A DNA stretch of 64,000 nt from JBDRRP01 sp964446485. Its GTDB lineage: Bacteria; Desulfobacterota; Desulfobacteria; Desulfobacterales; JBDRRP01. The notes under the pieces are model-generated. The model did not search any database. It saw only the letters and a list, made by a program, of their open reading frames with translations, and was not told where the DNA came from. How positions within the stretch are numbered: the first letter of the stretch is position 1; the number at the start of each line of letters is the position of its first letter. Where the stretch lies: positions 1 through 64,000 of the forward strand of contig CAYUOU010000003.1 of assembly GCA_964446485.1 (NCBI GenBank), written 5' to 3'. Both the position numbers and the translations under genes were made by a program. Positions 51,897-60,662 of this stretch are shown one piece after another.

Positions 51897-53006
51897 CTAC
51901 TGGGCGGCGCCATGCAAAGACATGTCGAGTCGGTTGCCGGCAATGGAAACCAATGACAGGTCGAAGTAGCGGTTCTTAAAGTGCGCCATCTGCAGTTCAT
52001 TGGCCAGATGCGCCGGCCAGCCTTTGTAGACCACACCAAGCTCAACCGTCGCTTCCGAAAAGCTCAGCACCTGCACATCCACCACGTTGCTCACATCCGA
52101 TTTCAAGACCGCCGCCATCTCGACCGCCTGGGCATGATCCGCCACATTTCGCACCACCAGGTCGATCTGCCGCTGACTGTAGAGCTCCTGCTCCCACAAC
52201 CGCACCAGCTGGCGCCGAAGATCCTGCCACACCGCCGTCACGCACTGGCTGGCACCCTTGTCGAGCACCGCCAATCGATTGGCCCCCGGCAGTGATTTCA
52301 CCGCCGACGCGGTGGCCAGCACTTCTCCCGTGCCAGGACGCTCGATGGCCGCCGTCAAGCTCACCTCGTGCAGCGTGAGCGTTATCCCCTGGTAGTCCGT
52401 CTGGCTGCTGGAAAGATCCAAGTCCACCACCACCTCAAGACCCAGTGTCGGCGTCTTGTCGCCGGTGGCCGCATACACCTGAAACCCCTCCTTGCGCAGT
52501 TCGCGGCCCAGGTGCTGCGATACTTTGCGCGCTGACGGCACCACGTCCGCCGCCGTCCCCGGGGCCACCGTCACCGCCACCCGCGGGTTCTTCTGCCAGT
52601 TCAGCACCTTGCGGAACCGGTCCATGTCCGCCACCAGCGCGCCGATTTCCACCCGCGCCCGCAGCTCCACTTCGTAGGTGCCCAGATCGGTTCTGCCCTC
52701 ACGCAGGATCTCCATCTCGCGCAGATAGCCGGTGGCGTGGGTCATCACCTGGTCCCGGGTGACCTCGAAATTCTCCACCACCGTCTGGGAGGTCACCTGG
52801 GTGCCCATGGCCTGCTCGATGGCCTGGCGCTTGGCATCTTCCATGGCTTTCTCGCGAGCAATGGCATCACGCCCCGCCTCGTGGAAACTCACCCCGGTCA
52901 CCGTCACCGTCTCGGTGGCGTGAAGCGGCGCTACCGTGACGGCAATGGCCATGATGATCAGACATGAACAAACGGCGGCCCTCCGGGCCCGTGACGGCAT
53001 TCTCAT
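51897..53006 (-). CDS. FlgT_N-domain exported protein
   Basis: 369-aa protein with a basic signal region (MRMPSRARRAAVCSCLIIMA) and an N-terminal FlgT_N-like domain. AREKAMEDAKRQAIEQAMGT is followed by VVENFEVTRDQVMTHATGYL, the FlgT pattern. The remaining 230 residues have an all-beta/alpha feel with no named match. FlgT helps flagellar outer-membrane ring assembly in Vibrio, but no other flagellar gene is in the window, so another envelope role is likely. AGGAGA precedes ATG 53006. Confidence 0.68.
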   Translation of the reverse strand: MRMPSRARRAAVCSCLIIMAIAVTVAPLHATETVTVTGVSFHEAGRDAIAREKAMEDAKRQAIEQAMGTQVTSQTVVENFEVTRDQVMTHATGYLREMEILREGRTDLGTYEVELRARVEIGALVADMDRFRKVLNWQKNPRVAVTVAPGTAADVVPSARKVSQHLGRELRKEGFQVYAATGDKTPTLGLEVVVDLDLSSSQTDYQGITLTLHEVSLTAAIERPGTGEVLATASAVKSLPGANRLAVLDKGASQCVTAVWQDLRRQLVRLWEQELYSQRQIDLVVRNVADHAQAVEMAAVLKSDVSNVVDVQVLSFSEATVELGVVYKGWPAHLANELQMAHFKNRYFDLSLVSIAGNRLDMSLHGAAQ

Positions 53007-53017
53007 GGTGGCGTCTC

Positions 53018-54172
53018 CTAGAACACGACGGTGATGCGACATTGACCGAGAAAATTTTCCCCACTTGTCGAGATCTCTTTGAGCAGGTCGTAGTCCGGTG
53101 CACTGATGACGAGGCTGCGGCCGTCCGGCCGGGTGCCGATCGCCTTGATGGTCATTGGCAGGGTCCCGACCCGGTCATTTTGCTGAGCCATGGACAGGTC
53201 TCGGTAGTATCGGACATATCCCCCGGTGACCGCCGCGTCCAAATCGATGTAGTCTCCCGGATAGAGCACGAGGTCCTTGCCGACGATGTCCGGCTTGAGG
53301 CAGGGTTTGAAATCAATGCCGCGGGCATCGATGACCAATCCAGTGAATTTTACTTGCGACAAGGATTTTGTCGGAGCGCGCGCAGTGTCACCGCCGCGCT
53401 CCACTGTCTCCAGGCGTCGGTTCATTTCTTCCAGCTGAACCGCCAGTGAGTTGATGAGTCGTTCCTGGCGCCTCAGCCGGTCATTGATGGTGGCGGCATT
53501 CCCATCCATCGCCGCCGTGACAACCCGTGGTCGGCTGCGTGAGTATTCCGCCCAGGATGCGACAAGGCTGCCAAGCAGATGCACCATTTCCCTGTCTGCG
53601 GCACCGGCCCTTTTCAGTCCACCCACCTGCCGTTCCAGTTCCTGGATACGTCGCTCCAGCTGTTCCAGGCGTTTTTCCAGGCGTTGGGTTGCCGCGGGGT
53701 CACCGGCTGCGGCACCCTGTATGGCAGTCCGAAGCATGAGTGCCCGCAATTCGCCGGTCAGGGGGATGCTCACCCAGGCCTTGGCCGATCCATTGCTGTA
53801 GTAGTCCACCTTGTCCACGGTGGAATTGACCAGCAGGCCGCTGACCCGGGTCTCGATGGCATCCCTCTTGACCAAGAAGTTTTCGAGCGTTGTGGTAGCA
53901 TCGATGTGCACGCCTTTCACCACTTCGAGAAGGTTCCTTTGGGCCACCACGACCGCCGCGCGTTGGGCGAGAAGACGCACCTGCGCCTGGCCGACGTTTC
54001 GCGTGACCGGTGCGCCGACACCCACCGCGGTCAGTTTTTCTTTGACCCAGTCGATGGTGCCGACACCCGAGATGGGTTCAACCGCGGGGTCGTTGCCCAA
54101 CGCCGTGCCGGCGGTCAGTATCATCAGTAAAGCCGCCAGTACGGCAACGGGGCGAGATCGACGAACGCTCAT
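53018..54172 (-). CDS. LPP20-like exported coiled-coil protein
   Basis: 384-aa exported protein. A signal peptide (PVAVLAALLMILTAGTALG) is followed by an LPP20-like region (VGTIDWVKEKLTAVGVGAPV). Two coiled-coil stretches follow (RLEKRLEQLERRIQELERQV and RLINSLAVQLEEMNRRLETV). The C-terminal region echoes the 50856 protein (LVIDARGIDFKPCLKPDIV). The coiled coils suggest oligomerisation across the periplasm. ATG 54172 has GGAGG upstream; an upstream ATG is less likely. It lies 12 nt from the FlgT_N gene. Confidence 0.68.
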   Translation of the reverse strand: MSVRRSRPVAVLAALLMILTAGTALGNDPAVEPISGVGTIDWVKEKLTAVGVGAPVTRNVGQAQVRLLAQRAAVVVAQRNLLEVVKGVHIDATTTLENFLVKRDAIETRVSGLLVNSTVDKVDYYSNGSAKAWVSIPLTGELRALMLRTAIQGAAAGDPAATQRLEKRLEQLERRIQELERQVGGLKRAGAADREMVHLLGSLVASWAEYSRSRPRVVTAAMDGNAATINDRLRRQERLINSLAVQLEEMNRRLETVERGGDTARAPTKSLSQVKFTGLVIDARGIDFKPCLKPDIVGKDLVLYPGDYIDLDAAVTGGYVRYYRDLSMAQQNDRVGTLPMTIKAIGTRPDGRSLVISAPDYDLLKEISTSGENFLGQCRITVVF

Positions 54173-54221
54173 AACAGCCTCCACGGTTGGGTGCCGATCA
54201 TATAACATACCTTTGCCCGGA

Positions 54222-56345
54222 TCAGTGTGCGGTGCACGCATCGGGGACGTTGGTCAGCACCGGCAGAATGATGATATTTCCCAGAAATCCATCAGCCGCG
54301 GGATCCGCGGTTCCCCAGTAGTTTCGGGACATGTCCACTTGGATGGGGGCATAGCTTTGGACCTGGAAAGGGTCGTTGTTGATGAATGTATTGCTGCGGA
54401 AAATTGGGCTCAAACCAGACCCTTCCAAAAGAATCGCGCCCTGCCCGTGATTCTCGTTGAAGGTCGTGCACGTGACCACGGGGGCGGCACCCTGTTCTAA
54501 GTGCAGCCCGACCTGAGCCGATTGACCGATGGTGACGTTTCTAATCGTCGGTGCGCTTGTTTGAACCCGAATCCCGGTAACGGCTTTTTCAATGACCACG
54601 TGATAGAGCCCCGATTCTCCAGCGCCGGAAAACACGATGCCATCCCAGGCGCCCGGGCCGGCGGAGATGCTGGCCGGGGCCAATCGAATCGGGCGCTTAC
54701 GGCTGCCGTAGGCAACAACCGCGCCGCCGTCGGCGCGGATTCCTGTGCCGGTGTTGAACTGGAGATGGATCCCGGGGGCGAGGTAGAGGACGCCACCGCT
54801 CGAAATGCGAATCGGGGCGGTGACGGTGAATGGGCTTTTTTCTGCGCTCAAGAGTGTGGGAACGGATATCTCACCGCCCAAGGACGGTCCCGGCTGAGGT
54901 AAGGCGAGAAGCCCTGCGATCGGCAGGGCCACAGCCCGTGCGGCTTTGGTGAACCCACCCGCATTGCCGGCCCTGTCCACCGCGCGAACCCGGGTATAAA
55001 ACGTATCGAAATTGTCGACGTCGGGGATCACGACGCCCGGCGTCTCACTGGTGAGCAACCGAGTGAAGCCGCTGATGGGCGAAGCGCTGGTCCAGATTTC
55101 GTAACTTTGGAGATCGTCGGCATCGCTGGGTTGCCACTGGAGCTGAACCTTTCCGTCCAGCGGGGTTGCCGACAACGAGGTGACCGGCTCCGGCGGCAGA
55201 CTGTCGATATCCACCAGATGCGCTGCATCGATGGCCTGAGCCTGCATGCCGTCACTGTTGACGAGGTAGGCGCGTGCGCTGAGCCCGTACGCCTGCTCAT
55301 CGGGGGCCACCGGGTAACTGCCTTCGTAAATTTCACGGTTTTCGAGTTCCAGTGATATCCCAGCCAGCATTTTCGGCGTCAGCTCCTGGCCCGATTCAGC
55401 GGCGGCGTTTTGGAGGGCCATGAGGACGTCGTTGCGGATCTCTGCCTTTCGCCGGGCGGTCACGGGGCCGAGGGGGATGCCGCTTTTGAAGTCACCCAGG
55501 TCGACAACGGCCTGGCAGCCGGCGTCCCCAACGACGCGGAATACGGCTTTTTTCCCTAAGGTCAGGGGCTTATCCGCATTGACGGCGACAAACATGTCGA
55601 TGCGTGGTGCCGCGGAAAGGGCGATGCGGGTCGATGCCGGCAAGTCAATGGTGGAAACGATCTCGCGAAAGAGATCGTCGGTCTGGCTGAGCATTTCATC
55701 CTGTTTCAGATTCCAAATCGACGCCATGGCGGAAATGACGAGACCCACGGGGGTGGTGGAGATGCCGCCGGCATGGGCGCGCTGAACATGCGTGGCCCGC
55801 CACAACAGCCGGCCGCTGTTGAGGTCCCAGAACTTGACCTCGCAGCCCACGGCAGTCTGCGAATAGATGCCCGCATAGATGCGATCAAAATGGGTCACCG
55901 TTCCGGTGAAAACGGCGTCCACGCCCAGAATGCTTTTCAATTTGCCCGGATTGTCGGCAATGACAGCCTCCAGCGCCATGGCATCCATGAGGCCCGCGTT
56001 GTTGAGGCGCTGATCGGTCAATAGGAGTTCCAGATCTTTGAAGGGAAGTGCGGCGATGTGTGAGTAGAGCCCCCGCCGCACGATTTCTGCCGGGTTTTCA
56101 GAATCATAGCTGATGGAGTAGCTTTTGTCCTCCAATTGGCTGAATGGCAGCACGGCGATGCTCGCCGGTTTATGCCTCAGAAAATACGCCGTATTCTCAT
56201 ATTCGCCGCTGAATCGTGAGAAGGCTTCGGAGGACGCCACGACAAGGATGTTCTCGTCGTCTTTGATTACGCTGGCGCACCCGGCCATGGCCACGACCAG
56301 AACAATGCACGACAACAGGGCGATGCGGGGGATGGATATCGTCAT
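54222..56345 (-). CDS. GNA1162-like lipoprotein with FN3 and beta-helix domains
   Basis: 707-aa lipoprotein. The signal ends VVAMAG-C23, a good lipobox, so it is a substrate for Lgt. Residues about 50-240 match the DUF799/GNA1162-type lipoprotein region (ENTAYFLRHKPASIAVLPFS, LRRGLYSHIAALPFKDLELL-type segments). An FN3 domain follows (about 395-480), then a right-handed beta-helix-like tail (PTIRNVTIGQSAQVGLHLEQ, TTFNENHGQGAILLEGSG, NTFINNDPFQVQSY). I know of no characterised protein with this order. Probably outer-membrane anchored. It is first of the four minus-strand genes. Confidence 0.7.
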   Translation of the reverse strand: MTISIPRIALLSCIVLVVAMAGCASVIKDDENILVVASSEAFSRFSGEYENTAYFLRHKPASIAVLPFSQLEDKSYSISYDSENPAEIVRRGLYSHIAALPFKDLELLLTDQRLNNAGLMDAMALEAVIADNPGKLKSILGVDAVFTGTVTHFDRIYAGIYSQTAVGCEVKFWDLNSGRLLWRATHVQRAHAGGISTTPVGLVISAMASIWNLKQDEMLSQTDDLFREIVSTIDLPASTRIALSAAPRIDMFVAVNADKPLTLGKKAVFRVVGDAGCQAVVDLGDFKSGIPLGPVTARRKAEIRNDVLMALQNAAAESGQELTPKMLAGISLELENREIYEGSYPVAPDEQAYGLSARAYLVNSDGMQAQAIDAAHLVDIDSLPPEPVTSLSATPLDGKVQLQWQPSDADDLQSYEIWTSASPISGFTRLLTSETPGVVIPDVDNFDTFYTRVRAVDRAGNAGGFTKAARAVALPIAGLLALPQPGPSLGGEISVPTLLSAEKSPFTVTAPIRISSGGVLYLAPGIHLQFNTGTGIRADGGAVVAYGSRKRPIRLAPASISAGPGAWDGIVFSGAGESGLYHVVIEKAVTGIRVQTSAPTIRNVTIGQSAQVGLHLEQGAAPVVTCTTFNENHGQGAILLEGSGLSPIFRSNTFINNDPFQVQSYAPIQVDMSRNYWGTADPAADGFLGNIIILPVLTNVPDACTAH

Positions 56346-56641
56346 GAGGGCTGCTCCGCTATTGGGTTAACCGGCGGATCCGGCTGGCGCGGGCATGGCG
56401 GCTGGCGCCTGCTTCGGGTACACGGGCGCCAAGCCCATCGCCATCTGTGTGTTCGTCCGAGCGCATCCGTCAGGCCAGTAAAATATAAAGCCTGTTCTTT
56501 GTCAACGCCGGCTATATCCCTGCAGCACGCCCGGTGGCGGCAAAATGCCTGCCCATACCAAACCTCGCCCTTGGGGCGCTGGCCGTCAATTCCGAGGGAA
56601 AAAATTTTCGGGGGCGATGCCGCCGCCTGTGGGGATAGTGG
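56346..56641. other. Divergent gap between the lipoprotein cluster and the MCE operon
   Basis: No gene is seen. On the minus strand a TTGACA occurs near 56490-56505 with AT-rich sequence below it, but the -10 spacing is not ideal, so the cluster promoter is unproven. Confidence 0.35.
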
Positions 56642-56671
56642 TTGACCGGCCTGTCTGGAATTATCTATAAC
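56642..56671 (+). promoter_or_regulatory. Sigma-70-like promoter for the MCE transport operon
   Basis: TTGACC (56642-56647), 18-nt spacer, TATAAC (56666-56671). Start near 56678 would leave about 125 nt of leader before the permease ATG. Confidence 0.6.
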
Positions 56672-56802
56672 CGCCTACGGCCTCGCGCACCGGCGTCACC
56701 ACTTGCCCGGTTCTCTCCGGCCCCGCGTGCCCAATTGAGATTAACCCGCCGGGCGTTGCACCATATCGACATGCGCGCCGTCACCATTGGATCAGCGGAA
56801 CC

Positions 56803-57609
56803 ATGCCTGAGCGACAGCACCGACATTCACCGGCGGTATGGATCAGCGGCAGTGCCGGGCGTTGGATCATCCAGTCCATCGACAGTGCCGCCGCGGTGTG
56901 TGCGCTCATATGGCGTCTATTGCGAAAACGCATTCGCCCACCGGTGGAAGGGCGTGCCCTGGTCCGCAAAGTCATCATCGAGCAGATCTACTTCACCGCC
57001 ATTCAGGCGCTCTGGCTCATCGTGCCTATCGCCCTGATCATCGGGACGGCCCTCATTGCCCAATTCGCCAGAGTATCCGGCTACTATGACCCCGGGCGGT
57101 TGATGGTCATTCTCGTGGTACGGGAACTGGGACCCATGATCACGGCATTGATTGTCATCCTGCGCTCGGCGACTTCCGTGACCATCGAATTGGGTTACAT
57201 GAATGTCTTGAATGAGTTGGACGCATTCGAGGCCGCCGGCATCGATCCGTGGCGGGTCATTTTGCTGCCGCGGCTGGTTGGCATCACCTCGGCCATTTGC
57301 AGCCTGTTCATTGTGTTCGACTTGTGCGCCATCTTGGGCGGGTACCTGATTATCTGGACCTTTACCTATCTGCCTGTGGCGGATTTTCCCCAACAGGTGA
57401 GCAAAGCCATTCTCGGCACCGATATCTGGGTGGGCATTGTCAAAGGTGTGTTGTTCGGTGTGGTCATCAGCGCAACGAGCATATACCACGGGCTGAATAC
57501 ACGCCGTCGAATCACTGATATCCCGCCTGCCACTTCCAGGGCGGCGGTGGAGGCATTTTTCTATTGTCTGGCTCTGAACGTCATTATTTCAGTGCTGTTT
57601 TACCTGTAA
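56803..57609 (+). CDS. MlaE-family ABC transporter permease
   Basis: 268-aa permease of the MCE lipid-transport systems that move phospholipids between membranes. The family block ALIVILRSATSVTIELGYMN followed by ELDAFEAAGIDP is the MlaE signature, with about six helices. The usual partner ATPase gene follows directly but is degenerate. The first 45 residues form a poorly conserved hydrophilic extension, so a later start is possible. Position and family make it the membrane core of the 56.8-59.4 kb system. Confidence 0.87.
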   Translation: MPERQHRHSPAVWISGSAGRWIIQSIDSAAAVCALIWRLLRKRIRPPVEGRALVRKVIIEQIYFTAIQALWLIVPIALIIGTALIAQFARVSGYYDPGRLMVILVVRELGPMITALIVILRSATSVTIELGYMNVLNELDAFEAAGIDPWRVILLPRLVGITSAICSLFIVFDLCAILGGYLIIWTFTYLPVADFPQQVSKAILGTDIWVGIVKGVLFGVVISATSIYHGLNTRRRITDIPPATSRAAVEAFFYCLALNVIISVLFYL

Positions 57610-57615
57610 TTGCCT

Positions 57616-58317
57616 ATGGCTGTCATCGCACTAAAGGATTACCGCCTGGATCCTGAAAGCGCCTCGACGGGGTTGGCGCCGTTCGACATTGCCCTGGCTT
57701 CGGGGGATGTCTGTGCCGTTCAAACCGACACACCCGATCTTGGCCACCAGCTCCTGCGGGCTGTGGCAATGAACCTCGATCCGGTTTCCGGTGAATACTA
57801 TTTTGACGGGGTTCTCCTGTCGCCCCGGCGATATGGCGAGTGGCTGCAGTACCGCCGCCGGGTCAGCTACATCGGTCCGTTCTCGGCACTCATCAGCAAT
57901 CTCTCCATTCTGGAAAACCTTTTGTTATCAAGGTACTATTACGAGAACGATTTAGACGCGACACTGTCTGAGGACGTTGCGGGCCTGTGTCACGCTGCCG
58001 GTCTGGGCGCCAAGCTGACGCTACGGCCGGCCGAGCTCACACCGCTGAGTCGACGCATCGCCATTGCGATTCGAGAATTGTCACGGGAAGCCCGGTTGAT
58101 TGTCCTGGACCACACCGAAGATCTGCTCGGGCACACCGCTTTCAAGCGGTTGCTGGACCGGATTCAGACGCTGCAGGGCCAGGGGGTGCCTGTCATCATG
58201 ATGAGCGAGGGGGACAGCCCCATCCGTCGGATGACCAACCGGTCGGTCGTCATCGCCGGGGGACGGCTGTTGGAAGGGGTGGCGCCGCCGGAAGAACAGA
58301 TGCCGGAGAGGCATTGA
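57616..58317 (+). CDS. ABC ATPase-like protein lacking catalytic motifs (MlaF position)
   Basis: 233-aa protein aligning end to end with MlaF-type ATPases, but every catalytic motif is lost. The Walker A site (residues 36-45) reads QTDTPDLGHQ with no GxxGxGKS/T, the signature (141-145) is LTPLS, and Walker B Glu is His166 (LIVLDHTED). The Q-loop Gln and the switch His are also gone. The frame is intact and lies between permease and MCE genes with short spacing. It may be a structural pseudo-ATPase or be driven by an ATPase encoded elsewhere. ATG 57616 (or TTG 57610) starts it. Confidence 0.75.
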   Translation: MAVIALKDYRLDPESASTGLAPFDIALASGDVCAVQTDTPDLGHQLLRAVAMNLDPVSGEYYFDGVLLSPRRYGEWLQYRRRVSYIGPFSALISNLSILENLLLSRYYYENDLDATLSEDVAGLCHAAGLGAKLTLRPAELTPLSRRIAIAIRELSREARLIVLDHTEDLLGHTAFKRLLDRIQTLQGQGVPVIMMSEGDSPIRRMTNRSVVIAGGRLLEGVAPPEEQMPERH

Positions 58318-58348
58318 TGCGAAGTACCCATTCAGGATAAGGTCTGCC

Positions 58349-59389
58349 ATGGTCACCGATTTCAGCACAAAAGAAAAAGTCGTCGGCATGTTTGGCATCT
58401 TCATGGCCATACTGCTGCTGGCGACCACGATTGTCATCGGCAGGGGTAAAGACTGGTTTCGCCCCACCATGACTGTTTACGCGACATTTCGGGAAGGTTA
58501 CAATCTTGAGGTAAACACGCCGGTAAAGCTCTACAACACCAATATCGGCAAGGTGAAGCACATCGAATTGGCTGGTGAAAAGGTGAAGGTGGAGATGAAC
58601 ATCTTCAAAGCGTTTTCCGATCGGATGCGTGAAGGGTCGGTGGCCACTGTGGAAAGCCCGACGCTGATCGGTTCTGAATTCGTTTCGATCAAGCCCGGGC
58701 CCATGGATGCTCCGCCTCTCATGGACGGCGCGTTGATTCTCAGCCGCGCCAAAAAATCCATCGCCGACATCCTGGCCGAATTCGAAGTGGAAAAGACAGC
58801 GAAAATGGTGGTGGACGCTGTTCAGGGGATCGCCGAAACGGCCCAGCAGCTCCGGCAGCCCGAAGGCCCGTTGATGACATCGCTGTCACAGATTGAAGCG
58901 ATCACCCGCCACTTAGAGATGGTTGCCGCCGATCTCCAATCCGGCAGCGGAACCGCCGGAAGCCTTCTCAAGTCCCGGGAACTTCTGGAGTCGGTTCTGA
59001 CGCAAATTGATCGTCTGGGCCCCATTCTGGAAGATCTCGCGGCGGCCGTCCACAAGGCGCCGCCCACCATTGACATGGTCCAGGAAAACCTGGCATCCCT
59101 GCAAATCGTTGGTGACAAAACATCGGTGGGCCTCGACCAGATCCACCGGATTCTTGCCGATGTGGAACTGAGCGTCGTTCAGTTGCGTCGAACATTGAAC
59201 AACATCGAAGCGGGCAGCGCTGAGTTGCCTGACATTGTTCGCACCACCCGGGAAGGGGTTCAAGAGCTCCGCGACGGCATTGAAAGCGCCGATGAAATCA
59301 TGGAGTCCGTCAAGCAAAATCCCCTGATTCGATCCAATCTGCCCGTATCGCCGTCACCAGACGCCACCGGCGCCGGCCTGCGGCCATGA
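58349..59389 (+). CDS. MCE-domain lipid-binding protein (MlaD-like)
   Basis: 346-aa protein with one N-terminal membrane anchor (VVGMFGIFMAILLLATTIVI) and one MCE domain (about 40-115, TVYATFREGYNLEVNTPVKL). A long helical C-terminus rich in coiled coil follows (about 140-330). MCE proteins form hexameric periplasmic rings that carry lipid. A single MCE domain plus a helical needle resembles PqiB/YebT-type bridges in miniature. It follows the degenerate ATPase by 31 nt. Confidence 0.86.
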   Translation: MVTDFSTKEKVVGMFGIFMAILLLATTIVIGRGKDWFRPTMTVYATFREGYNLEVNTPVKLYNTNIGKVKHIELAGEKVKVEMNIFKAFSDRMREGSVATVESPTLIGSEFVSIKPGPMDAPPLMDGALILSRAKKSIADILAEFEVEKTAKMVVDAVQGIAETAQQLRQPEGPLMTSLSQIEAITRHLEMVAADLQSGSGTAGSLLKSRELLESVLTQIDRLGPILEDLAAAVHKAPPTIDMVQENLASLQIVGDKTSVGLDQIHRILADVELSVVQLRRTLNNIEAGSAELPDIVRTTREGVQELRDGIESADEIMESVKQNPLIRSNLPVSPSPDATGAGLRP

Positions 59390-59435
59390 TGATGTTGCCG
59401 CGTCGGATCCATTGAATGCCGCCGATAATGTTGTA

Positions 59436-60296
59436 TCAGACCCTGCCCCCGGACCAGTGCAGTTTGGCTTTGAGGATGTCGTAGTAGTTGTGGTCCGGCA
59501 GCGTGATCATCTGGACGGAGTGATCGTCTTTGCAGATGCGCACGATATCCTCGCCCGTGACGGTGCACCCGGCCTGACCGTCTAAGGTGAGCATGATGCC
59601 CACCGACGGGTTGCCCATCCGCAGTTCGATGCACGCATTATCCGGGATGATCAGGGGGCGGTTGGTCAAGGTGAAGGGGCAAATCGGGGTCATGATGATG
59701 CCGTCCACTTCCGGATGAATGACGGGTCCGCCGGCGGCCAGTGAATAGGCCGTGGATCCCGTGGGGGTAGCGATAATGAGACCATCGGCGCGAAACGTTG
59801 TCAGGTAACGATGGTCCACATGGGTAGCAATATCGGCAAGGCGGGCCAAGGGTCCGTTGTTGATCACCACGTCGTTGAAAACGGTACCCTTCATCACCGT
59901 CTGCCCTTCGTGTAACACCGAGACGGACAGCAGCATTCGCTCACGAATGGCATATCGGTTTTCGAGGACCATCTGCACGGCATCCAGCAGTTGGTCCTCG
60001 GTGGTTTCCGCCAGAAATCCCACCTCGCCGAATTTTACGCCCATGATGGGAATTTGCTGTCGGCCGATCCATCGAACGGCGCTCAAAAACGTGCCGTCTC
60101 CGCCGAGGACCACGATACAGTCCAGATGATCCGGGGCACAAGAGCCGGCACAGGGGACGCCGGGTGCGTCCGGGGATGGAGAGAGACTGTCTTGGCGGAT
60201 GACGGTACAGCCTCGGTCGGCGAGCCAATGATCCAATGTCGCCGCATTGCGGCGCGCCTGGGCATCCTTTTTGACGTAGAGACCGATGACTTTCAC
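59436..60296 (-). CDS. nadK: NAD kinase
   Basis: 286-aa enzyme phosphorylating NAD+ to NADP+. Signatures: GGDGTFLSAVRWIG, NDVVINNGPLARLADI and the nucleotide-binding TPTGSTAYSLAAGGP. The start is a GTG at 60296 with GGAGATC upstream; the longer in-frame extension lacks family similarity. It is convergent with the MCE operon and divergent from livK. Confidence 0.95.
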   Translation of the reverse strand: MKVIGLYVKKDAQARRNAATLDHWLADRGCTVIRQDSLSPSPDAPGVPCAGSCAPDHLDCIVVLGGDGTFLSAVRWIGRQQIPIMGVKFGEVGFLAETTEDQLLDAVQMVLENRYAIRERMLLSVSVLHEGQTVMKGTVFNDVVINNGPLARLADIATHVDHRYLTTFRADGLIIATPTGSTAYSLAAGGPVIHPEVDGIIMTPICPFTLTNRPLIIPDNACIELRMGNPSVGIMLTLDGQAGCTVTGEDIVRICKDDHSVQMITLPDHNYYDILKAKLHWSGGRV

Positions 60297-60576
60297 AACA
60301 GTGATCTCCTGCTGGGGGCAGACACTGGGCAACCCGCGCGGTGGCGTTGCTGCCGGCGGGTGTGGCGGCCGTCGGCGAACGCGGATTGCTTCGTGACACC
60401 CTCTGTGGCGGTTGCGTCGCGCACCATACAAATTTCGGCGGTCAACCGCAAGTCGATGTCGAAGCTTAGGGCAGCAGGCGCTGCCTCGGGTGGGGGCTGC
60501 CACCTACCGAATTTCAAGCGTGGTGTATCTCCGAATCGGTATTGATATCGAAGAGTTGTGCTATTGTCTTTATCCC
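60297..60576. other. Gap between nadK and livK, no gene seen
   Basis: No frame is supported here. The livK promoter lies at its right edge and no nadK promoter could be assigned. Confidence 0.35.
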
Positions 60577-60605
60577 TTGACGCATATTGCCAAAGTGGCT
60601 ATAAG
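60577..60605 (+). promoter_or_regulatory. Sigma-70-like promoter for livK
   Basis: TTGACG (60577-60582), 17-nt spacer, TATAAG (60600-60605). The leader would be about 50 nt, with GAGGAGG just before the ATG. Confidence 0.72.
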
Positions 60606-60662
60606 TGCGAGGTTATTTACAGGGCAACCGATGGACCCATTTCAACCTGAGGAGGGCTTACG

